A program made the translations under genes and the position numbers. 64,000 bases of DNA, taken from contig JAUPFV010000005.1 of NCBI GenBank assembly GCA_036936605.1, forward strand, positions 236,249,770 through 236,313,769, read 5' to 3'. Under the pieces are notes generated by a model. The model saw only the letters and a program-made list of their open reading frames with translations. It made no database searches and was not told the origin of the DNA. Positions 9,691 through 22,663 of this stretch are shown in pieces. Position 1 is the first letter of the stretch; each line of letters opens with the position of its first letter. Source of the DNA: Limnanthes douglasii subsp. nivea. Lineage: Eukaryota; Streptophyta; Magnoliopsida; Brassicales; Limnanthaceae.

Positions 9691-10202
9691 TGATGAGTCC
9701 GAATTCGAAGAGCTCCCCGGAAGGGTAGTCCGAAGTAAATCACCCCGTAAAACCGGACAGACTCCATGACTACAATTCGAACAGCACTGGTTGAACCGGA
9801 CAGATGATTTTGAACATTTTGAACACTGCAAATATAAGTCAGTTCGAACTATGACTAAAGTACTAAAATACCTAAACACTATCTGACTAAGCTGTCTATT
9901 CACCTACTTAAAACTTGTGGGTCTTTAAACATGACCCGGGTCCATTAAACTTGACCCGAAAGCCCATAAGGGCCCAAATCTTACACTATAAATGCCCAAC
10001 CACCAGCATTAACTAGGGGTAAGAAAAATTAACTGCTGCCAGCCTGCTCAATTCTCTCACCACCCTTAAAACACCTTGAAACACCTTGAAATATCTTGAA
10101 ACACCATTAAACACCACCACACCACCGTGAAACACCCTTACGCCGCCTTAGAACTCCACTTAAAATTACCAGCCTACCCTCAGGCTACTTTTATCCACAC
10201 CA
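9691..10202 (+). repeat. 3' LTR of Tat element 1
   Basis: 512 bp, TG...CA ends. It starts after the polypurine tract with TGATGAG, the same start as the element 2 LTRs. The last 166 bases match the window start. A TATA box (TATAAAT, 9987-9993) marks the likely U3/R transition. The right flank begins ATTTT; its partner duplication is outside the window. Confidence 0.93.
9987..9993 (+). promoter_or_regulatory. TATA box in the LTR of Tat element 1
   Basis: TATAAAT in the middle of the LTR, in the genomic-RNA direction. Element 2 has TATAAATACC on its own sense strand at 22393-22402. Confidence 0.55.
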
Positions 10203-11100
10203 ATTTTTATGTGAGATCAAATATTATAATATATAAGCAAAAAATAAGTAAATACATAAATAAATACATATATTCAAAAAATTACAATAATACATAGGTT
10301 TTTAATTTTTTTTATCAAGATTGAATAATCTAAATCACATATTTCTTTACAATAACATTCTTCACATTTTATTATGCCTAAAAACATATTCTTTTTCCTC
10401 CACATAAACATTATTTTCAACAACAACATTAGAAAGAGGGTCATATTTTTCCATAGCAATAGTAGTAAAGCTCTCCTAGATTGTAACCATCTCATGTATC
10501 ACATATGTCGTAGTAAGGCGTTGGTTTTCCATAACTACATTAGAAGCAGGGTCATGTACATCCATTTTATGATCCTCTTTGCTTGTAACCACCTCGTGAC
10601 TTGTATTATAAATAGTATTAGGGTTCTCCTATATTGTAACCATCTCATGTATCACCTCTGTAGTAGTAGGTTGTTGTATATAAATAGGATCATGATGTTG
10701 TTGCAGATTAGTACGAGAGCCCTCGATACATGCTCTTTTATTAGGTTATTCTTTTACATTTTCATGTGTTTTATATATTTTTTGAGGTGTTTTTTAAAGT
10801 TCCACATTTGTGTTTACCATCAAATTAGAAATTGAAGTCTTTTTTTTTCAAGTTTCACCTCTCTCTATCTATTTATCTCTTTCTTTATTTTATTTTTATA
10901 TTTTTTCTAATTTTGAATTACGTTGTCTTTTTTACTGATTGTCTGTTGTAGTTATGAAATTTTAATTTTAATATTTTTATGATAAATTGCATAACTCTCT
11001 ATTTGATCCACTATTGTTAAGTTTATGCTTTGTATAGACACATGCTCGGTTGTTAAGTTTTTCATGTTAATCTTATACAAAATAAATTAACCTGAATATT
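10203..11100. other. AT-rich flank with imperfect repeats, possible coding relic
   Basis: Imperfect repeats occur at about 10410-10690: a segment with TTGTAACCATCTCATGTATCAC occurs at about 10480 and 10632 and a weaker version near 10580. Read on minus, 10280-10750 gives a broken Glu/Val/Thr-rich frame with repeated VIHEMVT and two stops. No family recognised. The remainder is AT-rich with nothing seen. Confidence 0.4.
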
Positions 11101-12160
11101 AAAACTAGACAAGTGGAATATAAAAACTGATAGATGGGGGACAAGACTATAATGATAGATATGGGACAAGAAATGCATGTGAGGTCAATCAAATATTATA
11201 TATGCAAAACCATGCGATGATGAAATGATGTGAAACCATGTAAATAAAAATATATGCAAAATCATGTGTATGATGTGAAACCATTTAAATGATTATATAT
11301 GCAAAACCATGTAAATAATACAAAACCATTTAAATGATGATAGATACGGAACCATAGTAGATGTGAAACCATGTAAATGATGAAAGATGCGGAACCATGA
11401 TAGATGAGAGACCATGAAAAGATAATAAATTAGAGATTCTTACATTTTGTTTGTAAAATAATCTCTTTAGTCTTTTATTTTCTACTCTAAGATGGTAGTT
11501 TCCATCAATTATTTTTTTTGAAGACCTATTCTTACTATATTTTCAGGTCTGTCTAGATTCTCTAAGAATGTGAGATACTGAATTTTGCTTATGTAAGCTA
11601 GCAACACATTCTCTCAGTACTAGCTTATATTTTTGTACATTACTAATGTTCTTAGAACAATGAATTTATTTACTATTTTTTCAACATTAGTATAATAATT
11701 TTTATCCATGTTTTGTTGCATATCCTAGTGTACACTTCCATTATCATCGTTCCAATTAACTTGTCCACCAGGAACCTCTTTAGGAACATCATCCTCTTTT
11801 TCCTCCACAAGAACATCATCATCTTTTTCTTCCTCCGTAAGAACATCATATTATTTTTCATGTGTATCAAAATATTATTATTGAGAATATTCCTCCTTAT
11901 CAACTTTTTCTTCATTTTGGACATCCCCACCAAATGCTTGTTCTTATTCAAGTGTTAGGTTCAATATCCATCCAAAACTTACAAAATTTTCAGATATTTG
12001 ATTAATGATAAACGTTGAACAATGTATTAAACGATGGATGTGGGATAGTGTAATATACAATATATGATGGACACTATATTACATTATAGGTGTGGGATAA
12101 TGTATTAAATAATAAACACGAGACAACGATACCATGGATTAAATATACATGTTCATTTGT
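11100..12160. repeat. Degenerate minisatellite-like region (left of element 2)
   Basis: The words GATAGATG, GTGGGAC/GTGAAACCATG and AATGATG recur irregularly at 11125-11410 and again at 12000-12140. The same vocabulary appears right of element 2 (23045-23385, 24035-24440). Between them, 11680-11950 read on minus is a Glu/Asp-rich broken frame with no recognised family. Confidence 0.5.
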
Positions 12161-12224
12161 GATATCCTTTAGAGTTTTAATCAAATTTAATTTTGTTTTC
12201 CCTTTAAACCTCATCCGTATGTAG

Positions 12225-12434
12225 TCTCCTTAAAAATAGTTGTGTGTTTTATGATGAGTGACTATATTTTAATGATTCTTTATATATGATATTTTTATTA
12301 TTTTTTATGATTTAGAGTAAAAATACTAATAAATAATAAAGTAACACATCCAACTACTTTATCAGCTTTTGTTTTGTGATAAAGGTTTATTGAATTCATT
12401 AGCTTCTTTTTGATTGCTCTAGCTCAATTATAGT
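12225..12434 (+). repeat. Left copy of a ~260 bp tandem duplication split by element 2
   Basis: Matches 22664-22863 with many substitutions; shared words include TAGTTGTGTG, TATTTTAATGATT, TAGAGTAAAAATA and TTGATTGCT. Its natural continuation lies beyond element 2 at 22608-22663, which matches the sequence just after 22863. The last five bases (12430-12434, ATAGT) pair with CTAGT at 22608-22612 as target-site duplication. Confidence 0.7.
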
Positions 12435-12798
12435 TAGTTTGGTTTATTTTAGGCTGACGGTAGTTTTGTAAAGTGTTTTAGTAAGTTTTGGGTGTTTTAT
12501 GTTTAGTGTAAGGAGTAGTGAGATAATTAAGCAGCTTGTTAGTATTAAATTCTGATCATCCTTATTAATGAGAGTGGTTGGGGTATTTAGACCTAAATTA
12601 TGGACCCATGGGCTTCCGAGTCGGGTTGTGAAACCAGGTCGAATTCAAAGACCCATTAGTTTTTAAGTAGATTAGCAAATAACTTAGTCAAAAGTTATTT
12701 GCATTTGTCCTGTTCGGATTTATAGTGGTGTGATATGTTCCAAATTGCCCTTGTTTGGATTCATGGGCGGGCTGTGACTGCAATATCCAAACTCATCA
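12435..12798 (-). repeat. 3' LTR of element 2
   Basis: 364 bp; on the sense (minus) strand it starts TGATGAG and ends CTA, a mutated CA. Matches 22254-22607 throughout with indels. Confidence 0.9.
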
Positions 12799-12812
12799 GT
12801 AGCCCCTTTTTT
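12799..12812 (-). other. Polypurine tract of element 2
   Basis: On minus an A-run followed by GGGGCTAC directly precedes the LTR start, as in element 1. Confidence 0.7.
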
Positions 12813-13154
12813 AGGCCTTGAAAAGTATCTTTGGAAGGGTTAAAAAATCTACTAAGTCAATATCAATTTTGTCTGATCTTCTTACGTCGTCCGAACTGAG
12901 AAGCTTCTTTTCATCACCAATCCAGTTCGAATTTTATCAGGACTGATTTTTCTTTTCAGAATTCTAAGAGTTTTTTTTATCGTGAGACACGTGTCAACAT
13001 ATGGTTTGACCTTCCAGCTATTATTTTTCCTAGATCGCCGCACCCACTAGGTCTAGAAAGTTACATAGGTTTTGATTTTTCACACGTTGCGCAACCTTTA
13101 ATCATTGCAAAAAATCTGTTTAACTTCTTCTTGGTAATTGTTTCTTTTTAGTGT

Positions 13155-13164
13155 TATATATATA
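13155..13164 (+). promoter_or_regulatory. TATA box of the element 2 antisense gene
   Basis: TATATATATA about 90 nt upstream of the ATG at 13251, matching the arrangement in element 1. Confidence 0.5.
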
Positions 13165-13250
13165 CCTTTTTACTATTTCATTGTCTTCCACACCCAAAAA
13201 GTTTTTAGAGAGAAAACCATCTTCATCTTCAAACTGTTCTTGAGAGATAT

Positions 13251-16092
13251 ATGATCACAGACGGAAACGCCTTAGTTAAAGGAGGTTGGTTGAACTTATC
13301 TGAATTAGAGAAAGCAAGAAAAGTAGAAAGAGAAAACCGTATCGTCGCCGGTCTTCCTGTTTCTCCAAGCGAGAGAAGCAATCATCCAAACCAAGACGAT
13401 GATCAGGGGTCATCTTCCTCAAGAAACCCTAGACCCAGAAAACTCTCATTCATACCAAACCTTTCATCCCTCCCTTATGGTTCTTCCGTTCAAGAATCTC
13501 AACACCCTGTTTCCAAGGAAAAGGTTGTTTCAAGCATCAGAAAACCCTCTCCGTTTATAGCGATGGGCTCCGATACGGAAAGGTCACCAGAGAAGATCAC
13601 TCCTCACCAGACAAAAACCCAAACGACACCATCATCTTCAAAACCCTCCCGATCAGAGGTGGCTAAAGTTGCTCCACAAGCCAAGCCCTCCGGATCACAA
13701 CCTCTTCCAGATATCAGACCCTTTAAGGCAACAAGTGCACAACCACTCGAACAACTTCCAATGAAGGAACCAAAAGAAACCTTCTTCCAAGACAACAGAA
13801 AAACCTTCCACAGTGATGGAAAAGAATATGGAGGACAGCAATAAAGAGGCCCCTTTTGAGACCGAGACATCAGGTCAGACAGGGGATGCTACCTCAGACA
13901 AGAAAGGTAAGAGTAAAGCTAAAGTTTGCATGACTCATCCGGACTTTCTTACGGAGAGTCTAGAGGGTAAAGTAGTCCCTTATTTTAAACATGTCAGCGT
14001 CAAATATTTGCTGGCTTTGTAAAATATCAACTATGTCTACACCCATACGGCCGAATTGGGTCGAATCTGGATCAAATGGGGGATTCCGGAGTCTTTAAAA
14101 GTGAGGATACCAATCACTCTAGAGACCCCCATGGACTGTAAATTGAACAAGGTGGTTGTATACACCGAAGTGATGAACTGGGGACTTCGGTTCCCTTTGG
14201 ACCCAGAGATTGTCAAGTATTTTCATTTGGTCAAACTTTGTCCCAGTCAACTAAGCCCCAACGCCTGGTATGCACTCTTAGCTTGTATCATGGCATCTAG
14301 ACTGTCAAAGATCCTTCTTCCAATGGAGCAGTTTGCTGCTGTAGCAAGTCTGTGCAAGAACCATCAAATTCCCTTCTACCACTACAACATGGGGAATAAT
14401 TTCAAGGTTGTGGACGACCTGCTAGAGTCCTAAAAACCCTGGAGGACACACTTCCTTTTTGTCAGTGGGACATGGGAGAATGGTAAGAAGATAAAGACCA
14501 ATACAAACCCTAGCTTGCTGACTAGCAGGTGGAAAAGCACTGGTACGCTTCTCCTCTTTTTTTCTTTTTTACTATTAAACTAAAAAAAATTATATTGACT
14601 AATTTGTTATCTCTCTTCACTTCTGGCGAAGGAGTTTACCAGCCACTTGGAAGAAGGGCAAAAGACTTGTGCAAAGCTCAATGCATGGGCTTCGGAAGAC
14701 TAGGGGAATGCCTTCCACAATTGCTTCACATCGGGAAATTTTGTGAGGTCTCACGTGTGGAACATCATAGGTAAAAGAGACCTTTCATGGGAAGATCTGA
14801 CTACCCCTCCTTTTGCTGACGTGATTTTGAAAAAGACAAAAGCAAAGACGCCAAGTTTTACTTGCCTTCCAGGGCAAAAGCCCCCAGTAAAATGAAGAAC
14901 AAGAAGAGAAAGACAACAACATACCTGGCTCAAATAACTACGGAGGGGACTGGTTCGGGGAACCAGGGTGGTATTGATATGGCCTGGCTTAAGGCGGTAG
15001 AGGTCGAGACTGTGAGGGAAGCTGGAGGGTCAACAAACCCACTAAGGCCTCTTAAAAAGGACCGGAAGCGCAAGGCCATCAGCGATGAAAAAGCTGCCAA
15101 AGAGAAGAAGGTCATCTTGGGGGAAGAAATAATCCTTCGCCCTTCGGAAATCCCACCACCAGCTCCTGCTGACCCTACTCTGCAAGAGGAAATCCCAACA
15201 GACCTTCAATCCGTACAGATTGCTGGTGGAGGAAACGACGAAGTGGACCTTTATGCCCTTCAAGACATTGGTCTATACTTTAATGACTTTGAAAAAGATG
15301 ATTTTGCAGGTCCTTATCGTCCCTCCAGTTCCTCCAACATGGTGACCTACGATGGGAAATATTTTTCCATATCCGGGGAACATGATGCCTTAAGTCATGC
15401 TCTCCTTGGTTATATCTGGCCAGTACTCGATCTGGACAAGCAGGTAAAACGTCAGACCAATCTTATCAACTCTCTCAATTCTAACAAGCAATCTCTGTCA
15501 AATATTCTTCTAAGTGCTCAGCCAAGCATAAAAGTGCTGAAAAAGGAGAATGAGGATTTGACAACCAAGATAACCGCATCGGAAGCAGCCAAACTGAGTT
15601 CCAAACCAAGTAGTCCGACCTGGAGACTTCTTCCTCACAAAACCTCACAACTTTGAAGAAGCAGTTGAAGACTAAGGATTGTGCTATTCAAACCCTAACC
15701 AATAAGAAGATCAAGTTGGAAGGCACTGTTTCAGAGATGACTAAGGAAAAAGAGGCCCAGAAACGTCAGCAAGAGCAAGCTAGCAAAGCAGGTATTGAAG
15801 AATATGCCAATAAAGTAGTAGACTCCTTAGAAAAAAAAGATGATATGATCAAATCTGACATGGTGTTGTTGTTCCATGAGACCTTCCCTAAGAGGACCCT
15901 TGGTCCTTTATGAAAATATGTGGAGTGCGAAGACCTCCCATTTCATACTATGGTAGATGGTGACAAGCAGAACTATGCTAGTGGAATTGATTCCTCTGAT
16001 GATGAAGAAGGAATGGGTGAGAGCTCAAGTGATGAACTCAAAATTCCTAACAAAGATGGTGATGCAGAAACATCTGAATGGAACAATCCCTA
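13251..16092 (+). pseudogene. Broken copy of the antisense spliced gene (element 2)
   Basis: Homologue of the antisense gene of element 1, from the ATG at 13251 to the stop at 16090-16092. The start (KGGWLNLSELE), the PF04195-like middle (about 13920-14430), the intron (about 14541-14630, donor GTACGC, acceptor near 14630) and the coiled-coil exon are all recognisable. Breaks seen: a frame change near 13820-13844, a TAA near 14020, a TAG where element 1 has Trp (about 14699), a TGA for Trp near 15911, and frame changes elsewhere in exon 2. Keeping the intron at the same place shows that splicing predates the split of the two elements. Confidence 0.8.
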
Positions 16093-16563
16093 AGGTTTTT
16101 ATCATGTATTTTTCTCAGTTTTTTTAACAATCAAAGTCCTTGGATGACCAAGGCACATTTTGTACTATTGTTCAGTTTAAGTCCGAACACGATTAATTTA
16201 TCCAAATTCCTTTTTGTTTAATATTTTACTTTAAATCTTTCATGGCTAATGTTTAAGTAGCCCCCGGAATTTCAGAAGTGTTAAATTGAGAGTGTTTAAT
16301 ATCTCCAATGACATGTATTTAATAGTCATAACAAAAAACCAAGTTTATCTGATCTACTAGAGATCTAGGATATTGAATAAGTGATTTATACTTGAGCTGA
16401 ATTGAAGTAAAATCACACTGAATTTTTTGAAGAAGGCATTATGTATTTATTGAAGAAAAAACTAGACACCTCATTAAAACCACCCCGCGCCACCAGGGTA
16501 GAAAAGAGTATGCCCCCTAATATTTACATTGGTATTTAACAAGTAAATAGTTACATAAAAACT
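16093..16563. other. Non-coding spacer of element 2
   Basis: Between the convergent antisense gene and pol. Contains the palindromic CCTTGG..CCAAGG motif near 16137-16152, about 45 nt after the antisense-gene stop, as in element 1. Nothing else seen. Confidence 0.5.
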
Positions 16564-19500
16564 TTATTCTAAATATAACCTGAGATGATCCACACTCCAT
16601 GGGTGCTTCAAATCCCTCCCTTCTTTATCTTGAAGCCTATATGTTCTAGGTTTGATTTTTTCACAGACCTCATAAGGGCCTTCCCAGTTCGGAGTTAGTT
16701 TACCGAACTGCTTCTCCTTGGTATGTAATAAGACTTTTCTTAATATCTTATCTCCTGGTTGAAAATCTCTTCTTTTGACCTTGGAGTCAAATCTGCTCCT
16801 CATCAAACCTTGGTAGTGTGATGTTCTTCAGTGTGCTTTAACTATTCTCTCTTCTACTAAGTCCAACTGATTCTTGACTGTTATCTCATTAGTCCGCTCA
16901 GAATAGTTATGGACTCTGTAAGATGGTAAAATAGCCTCTATGAGGGTAATTTTATCCATCTCATATACCAAAGCAAAAGGAGATTCTTGTGTAGCATCCC
17001 GATGAGTAGTTTGGTAGACCCATAATACTTCTTGTAAATAGCTTGGCCATTTCCCCACAGCTTCTTCTAAATTCTTTTTTAATCCAAACAAAATGGTTTT
17101 TGTTTGCAACTTCAACTTGGCCATTTGCTTATGGATGGAAAGGAGAAGAAAAACAATGTTGAATGCCTCTAGAAGCACAGAAATCTTCCATATCTTTATT
17201 ATTAAACTGTGGCCCATTTTCTGTAGTAATCTTTTGAGGGACTCCAAATCTACAGCATATATTGGATAAGATAAATTTAATGACAGTTTTCGATGTAGTC
17301 CCTGCCAAGGAGCTGCTTCTATCCATTTTGAGAAATAGTCAATGACGACTATAATAGTTCTGCATCCTTCGGATGTCATGGGTAGATGTCCAACTAAATC
17401 CATCTCCCATCTGACAAAAGGTATTGGATCAGAAATAGACTCCATAGGTACTGTTGGTACATGAATTTCATTCCCATACCTTTGACATGGATCACATTTC
17501 TTCACCATTTCTTTAGCATCTATCATTATGGTTGGCCAATAGTATCCAACTAATAAGACTCTCGGGGTTAGTGCCCTGTATCCACAGTGCGATGAGCCCT
17601 CCCCATCATGTAGTTTGGACAAAACAACTTGGGATTTTTCAAACCCCAAACAACGTAGGAGAGGTCTACTGAAAGATTTTTTGTAGAGAACTCCCCTTAT
17701 CATCAAAAAACCATGTGCCTTGTACATAATCTTTTTTACCACAGCTTTTTCCGAAGGCAATGTCACATCAGAAATATATTGAAGGAGGGTATATCTATAA
17801 TATTTAGGTTGGATCACCTGTATGCTCATACTTTTCCCATCTTCTTTGTTCAGACCTAGCTGTATAGACGAGCATTCTTGTATGTGAATCCAAGGGTAGG
17901 ATTCATAATATGGTATAGTTGCTAGAGAGTCTGCCAGTGTATTCTCCGATCTGAGAATATGTTCATAGCAAACACTTTTGAAGTCTGCTGTCACTTCTAT
18001 CAAAAGGAGTAAATACTTGATCAGTTGTTCTTTCTTGGCCTCATATTGACCTTGAGCATGGTGGATTAGCAATCGAAAATCACTCATTAACCGAACCCTC
18101 TTAGCTCCACATAGGAGAGCCAATTTAAGACCAGCTATAACTGCTTCATATTCAGACTCATTGTTAGAAGATCTGAACCCAAAACATATAGTTTGATACA
18201 TATTATCATGAAGAGGTTAAGAAACTTCCAGCTCCAAGGCCCATAGTGCTTGATCCACCATCAGTTCGGACCATCCATTCTTTATTGGATTTATCTTCTG
18301 AAGTGCGTTTGGAGCTCCTGTCCGCATGGAATTCTACCAAGAAATCAGCCACTGATTGAGCTTTAGTTGTTGTTCAGGGGGTAAAATTAATGTCGTAATC
18401 ACCCAATTATACTGACCACTTGGTCATTCTGCTTAATATATCTGCCTTTTGAAGAACATTCTTTAGCGGGAAAGACGTCCGGATAATAATAGAATGAGAT
18501 TGAAAATACGGTCTCATCTTCCTTGCTGCAATTACTAATGCTAGTGCCAGTTTTTCCAACTTTAAATATTCTCTTTCAGCATCCAACAAACTATTACTGA
18601 TGTAATACACTAGACGGGGATAATTTTCCACTTCTCTTACCAAGATAGCACTTATAGCACATTCTGATACACTCAAGTATACATAAAGCTTTTCTCCTTG
18701 AATGGGCTTGAAAAGAGTCTTTGGTGAGGATAAGTGTTTCTTTATCTCAATGAAGGCTTGGTTACACTGCGGGGACCAATTGAAGTCTTAGTATTTTTTA
18801 ATATTTGAAAAAACGGAGCACACTTGTCCGATGACCTTGAAATAAACCTATTTAAGGCAGCCAACCTCCCGGTGAGCCTTTGAACTTCTTTAATATTTAG
18901 AAGAGGATCCATTTCTAAGAGCACATTAAGCTGATCCGGATCAGGCTGAATACCTTTCTCACTTATTATGTAACCCATAAACTTTCTAGATCAGACTCCA
19001 AACACACATTTTTCTGAATTCAATTTTAAATTCACAACGGCTAAATTAACAAATGTTTCTTGAAGATCAGTTATGTGAAAATCCTCACCATCATGTCATC
19101 TATGTATACTTTCATATTTCTGACGATCTGATTAGCAAATGCTTTGTTCACCAACATCTGATAAGTAGCCCCAACATTTTTTAACCCGAAGGGCATTACC
19201 TTGTAGCAATGGAGAGCTCTATCTGTAACAAAAGTAATGTGATCTTGATCCTTCGGATCCATTTGTATATGATTATACCCTGAGAAGGCATCCATAAAGG
19301 ACAACAACTTATTTCCAGTAGTAGAGTCTACCAGTTGATCTATCCGAGGGACAGGATAAAGATCCTTTTGGCAAGCTCTGGTTAGGTTGTTGAAATCAAT
19401 ACACATACGCCACTTCCATTCTTTTTCTTGACTTACACCGGATTGGTAGTCCATAAAGGATTTTGGGATTCTCTAATGTGTCCCATCATGTTGAGCCGAT

Positions 19501-22179
19501 CAACCTCTCGAACTATCACATTTGCTTTTTCCTTAGAAAAGGCTTTTCTCTTTTGTAAAATAGGTGCAACATCGCTCCGGATGGACAACTTGTGTGAAAT
19601 AACGCTTATTGGAACCCCGGTTACATCACTATTGCACCAAGCAAACACATGCTGATTGTTTAGCAAAAAAGACAACGATTTTTTCTTTAACTCTGGCGCC
19701 ATCTTGGAACCAATCTTGACATTCTTACCCTCTGTGAGGGAGTGAGTTTCAACTTCTTCAATGGGTATTATAACACTAGGAGCCTCTCTAGGGTCATCAA
19801 TCTCACTTTTCTAAATAGATGGATCCGGTAACTACTAATTTTTGTTAATTTAAACTGCCCCAAATGTCTTAGGAGCAAGAGCTATTGCATAGCACTCTCT
19901 GGCTATCTTCTGACTACTTTGGATAACGCCTACTTATCCATGAACTGCATATTTTAAACATTAATGGACATTTGAGGCCACAACATGCATTCTAGAAAGC
20001 CAAAACCTCCCAAAAATCAAGTTGTATGATGTAGGGCAATCTACCACAACAAATAGCACCCTCACCATCTTTTTAAAAGGCTCATTGCCCAACAACACTT
20101 CTTCTTCAAACTCCCCAAAAACATCCGCAGAGCTCCCTGTGAAGCCCATAATTATTATGTTCGAGCGTTGAATAACAGTCGGATTCCTCATCTTTTTGTA
20201 AGAGCTTAAGAATAGGATGTTTGCCAAACTGCCCGTATCAATCATAATTCAAAGTATATCGTTTCCCCTTATAGAAGCTCCTATAACCACTGCATCTTCG
20301 TGAGGCCCAGCAAGATTCCTCAAATTATCTTCATTAAAGACTATAAATGGGAATGGGGACTGGAACTGATGGGAAGACATTCCCCCTTATAATTGAGTAG
20401 CCAAACTGTGGACATGCCTCTTCCTTGATAAAGGGGTAAGTGCAGTTATAGTATCCCTTCCAAATATAGTTAATGACTCAAAGAAATTGATCAGTCCAGC
20501 TACCGTCTTGGTTTGCATTGTTAGTACTCCCACCTTATTCCGAGTTGGGTCAGGATCCAGATACTCAGATTCCACGTCGAACCTCTCAAGAATGACCATT
20601 TCCCCTTCTTGAGCAGATGTTCCAGGATTTTTTATAGGACCTGTCCGAGGAGCATTGTCAGGTCTATTTCCACTTCTTCTTTTAACATATGCTCCCAGTT
20701 TTCCCCTCTCAATAAGGTTCTGAACTTCTTGTTTCAATGTTATGCATCCTTGAGTATTATGGCATATATCATTGTGATATTGGCAAAAACAAGTGTCTTG
20801 GTTTTCTCTCGGGGACTGCAAAGCCACTAGCTTTTGGAAGTGTACTTCATCTTTAGTTTTATCATAGATCGTAGCTATATTTTCTCTTAACTCCGCGAAC
20901 CACTCAGGCTGGACCCAAGGACCCCTCTTACCCCTTGATTGTTGGCTTTGGGTCTGGTTGTGGTTGGATTGAGTCTGCTTAGACGGGTTAGATCCTTGTT
21001 CAGTCTCCTTAGCCTTATATCCGGACTGGTTAGCGGCTGGAATAGCTGTTATGGTGGACCTCACCTCAAGGTGCACCCTGGTTTTCTTTGTTTCCTCAAC
21101 ATTAATCTGCTTTCCCACTTGGTTTAACAAGCCACCCCAGGTCATAGCTTTCTTTCGGGTTACAAAATCAGCTAAGTTCTCAGGATTCAACCCCTGCCTT
21201 AGAGAAGCAATTGCCACCTGCTCAAAGCAATCTGCTAATCCGTTCTTTGTATTCACAAATCGACTTATGTAATCTTTCAAAGATTCGTTTGGTTCTTGAT
21301 CACAATGGATAATGGTATCCCCATTACCCTTCAATTCTTTACTCCCAACGAATTTCATCCGGAAGGCAACCTAGAAGGTATCAAAGTTTCTAATACACCC
21401 CTGAGGTAAGCTATTATACCACTTAAGAGCACTCCCCGTAAAAGTTTGGGAGAAGACCCTACACAAAATCTTATCATCGTCATTAAAATTCATCATGAAG
21501 TTCTTGAATTGCTCCAGATGGTTGTCCAGATCTCGACTCACATCATACTTTTCCATTTTGGAGTTATCAAACCTTTTAGGAAGGTGTCCGAACAGTATTT
21601 TTGCAGACAAAGGTGACTGCCTCCAGTTTTTATTGCAACTAAAGATTGTATCTTCATTAAGAGTTGCAAAAATACCTGGTTCGGACTGAAAAGCAAAATG
21701 ATCAATCAACAATTGATCAGCATGCCTATGGGACGATTCTTTGCCCAGATGTCTTTTAAGCCTACCATGTCTGTCCCTCTTTCTTAAGGGCTTTTTGGTC
21801 AGTTTTATCTTTTTTCTAGATCTCCCCTCTTCACTGCTTGATGACAAAGATTCTTCAAGCTAGCCTCATTTAAAGAGCTACTGGAGGACTTAGACTCAGA
21901 ACTTTCAATAGGCTTGGACTGATGTGTCTTCTTCGAGCTAAGGTGAGTCTTTTTTGAACTGAGGTGAGTCTTTTGTGATGGCTCATTCTCCCCAGGATTG
22001 TTAGTATGGTGAAGGGCTGACGCTCCAGACTTCTCCTTGATACATTTTTCTACTTGTTTTATGTCCCTTAGTGCCTCTATCTTTGTCCTCAGCTGATCTC
22101 GCTCCTTAACGGTGTATTTCCTATTTTTCCTCACTGTTTCCGCCTCAGGAGGTGGAGTATTTTTCTCATTCGGATTCAT
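16564..22179 (-). pseudogene. Degenerate gag-pol of element 2
   Basis: Reads from the gag ATG at 22179 to the pol stop at 16564, with domain order as in element 1. Recognisable pieces: N-terminal gag (22179-21810), capsid and the knuckle CQYHNDICH (about 20770), protease where DTG is preceded by a mutated Ile (about 20240), RT (19700-18740), RNase H regions (18680-17900), integrase (17700-16900) and integrase C-terminus (16806-16564). At least ten frame breaks or stops separate these. The gag/pol border keeps TAG at 19835-19837, aligned with the UAG of element 1, and an additional TAA lies five codons upstream. Not expected to make protein. Confidence 0.9.
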
Positions 22180-22233
22180 CCGAACTGTTTTTTTCTCGCT
22201 GGTTTTGAATATAAAGTTCAAGCACCGCCGTGC

Positions 22234-22250
22234 TCCCACTGTGGTCACCA
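22234..22250 (-). other. Primer-binding site of element 2
   Basis: Minus strand TGGTGACCACAGTGGGA, one base different from element 1, three bases from the LTR end. Confidence 0.75.
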
Positions 22251-22253
22251 ATT

Positions 22254-22607
22254 TGGTTTGGTTTATTTTGGGCTTATGGTAGTTTTGTAAAGTATTTTAG
22301 TAAGTTTTTTGTGTTTTGTGTTTAATGTAAGGAGTAGTGAGATAATTAAGCATTATTAAATTCTGATCACCCTCATTAATGAGAGTGATTGGGGTATTTA
22401 TACCTTAATTATGGACCCATGGGCTTACCGGGTCGGGTTGTGAAATCGGGTCGAGTTCAAAGACCCAGTAATTTTTAAGTAGATTAGCAAATAGCTTAGT
22501 CAAAAGTTATTTACATTTGTCCTATTCGGATTTATTGTGGTGTGATATGGTCCAAATTTGCCTTGTTCGGATTAATGGGCGGGTTATTGCAATATCCGAA
22601 CTCATCA
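22254..22607 (-). repeat. 5' LTR of element 2
   Basis: 354 bp, sense-strand ends TGATGAG...AAACCA, adjacent to the primer-binding site. Contains TATAAATACC (22393-22402, minus). Confidence 0.92.
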
Positions 22608-22663
22608 CTAGTTATTTATTTTTTCCAAGATTTTCTATTTCAATTGTGTTTCTTTGATAAATA

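Larger units (their letters stand above)
1..10202 (+). mobile_element. Ty3/gypsy LTR retrotransposon, Tat lineage (element 1)
   Basis: Near-complete LTR retrotransposon whose 5' LTR is cut by the window start. In order: end of the 5' LTR, primer-binding site, gag-protease, in-frame UAG, pol (RT, degenerate RNase H, second RNase H, integrase), an antisense spliced gene, polypurine tract and 3' LTR. The second, archaeal-type RNase H between the first RNase H and integrase is known as a mark of the Tat group (Ogre, Retand and relatives), and extra antisense ORFs between pol and the 3' LTR are also known from that group. Coding frames are intact apart from the conserved UAG, and the visible LTR ends match at 165 of 166 positions, so insertion was recent. 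The full length would be about 10.5 kb if the missing LTR part equals that of the 3' LTR. Confidence 0.93.
12435..22607 (-). mobile_element. Ty3/gypsy LTR retrotransposon, Tat lineage (element 2, degenerate)
   Basis: 10,173 bp element of the same family as element 1 but reversed. LTRs at 12435-12798 and 22254-22607 flank a minus-strand gag-pol and a plus-strand spliced antisense gene. Primer-binding site, polypurine tract and gene order match element 1. The target-site duplication is ATAGT/CTAGT. Coding frames carry numerous stops and frameshifts and the LTRs differ by indels and many substitutions, so this insertion is much older and can no longer act on its own. Confidence 0.93.

Noticed and set aside
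10374..10835. Plus-strand open frame of 153 codons
   Set aside because: Low-complexity, built on imperfect repeats, with no recognisable domain; the minus strand looks more like a decayed coding relic.
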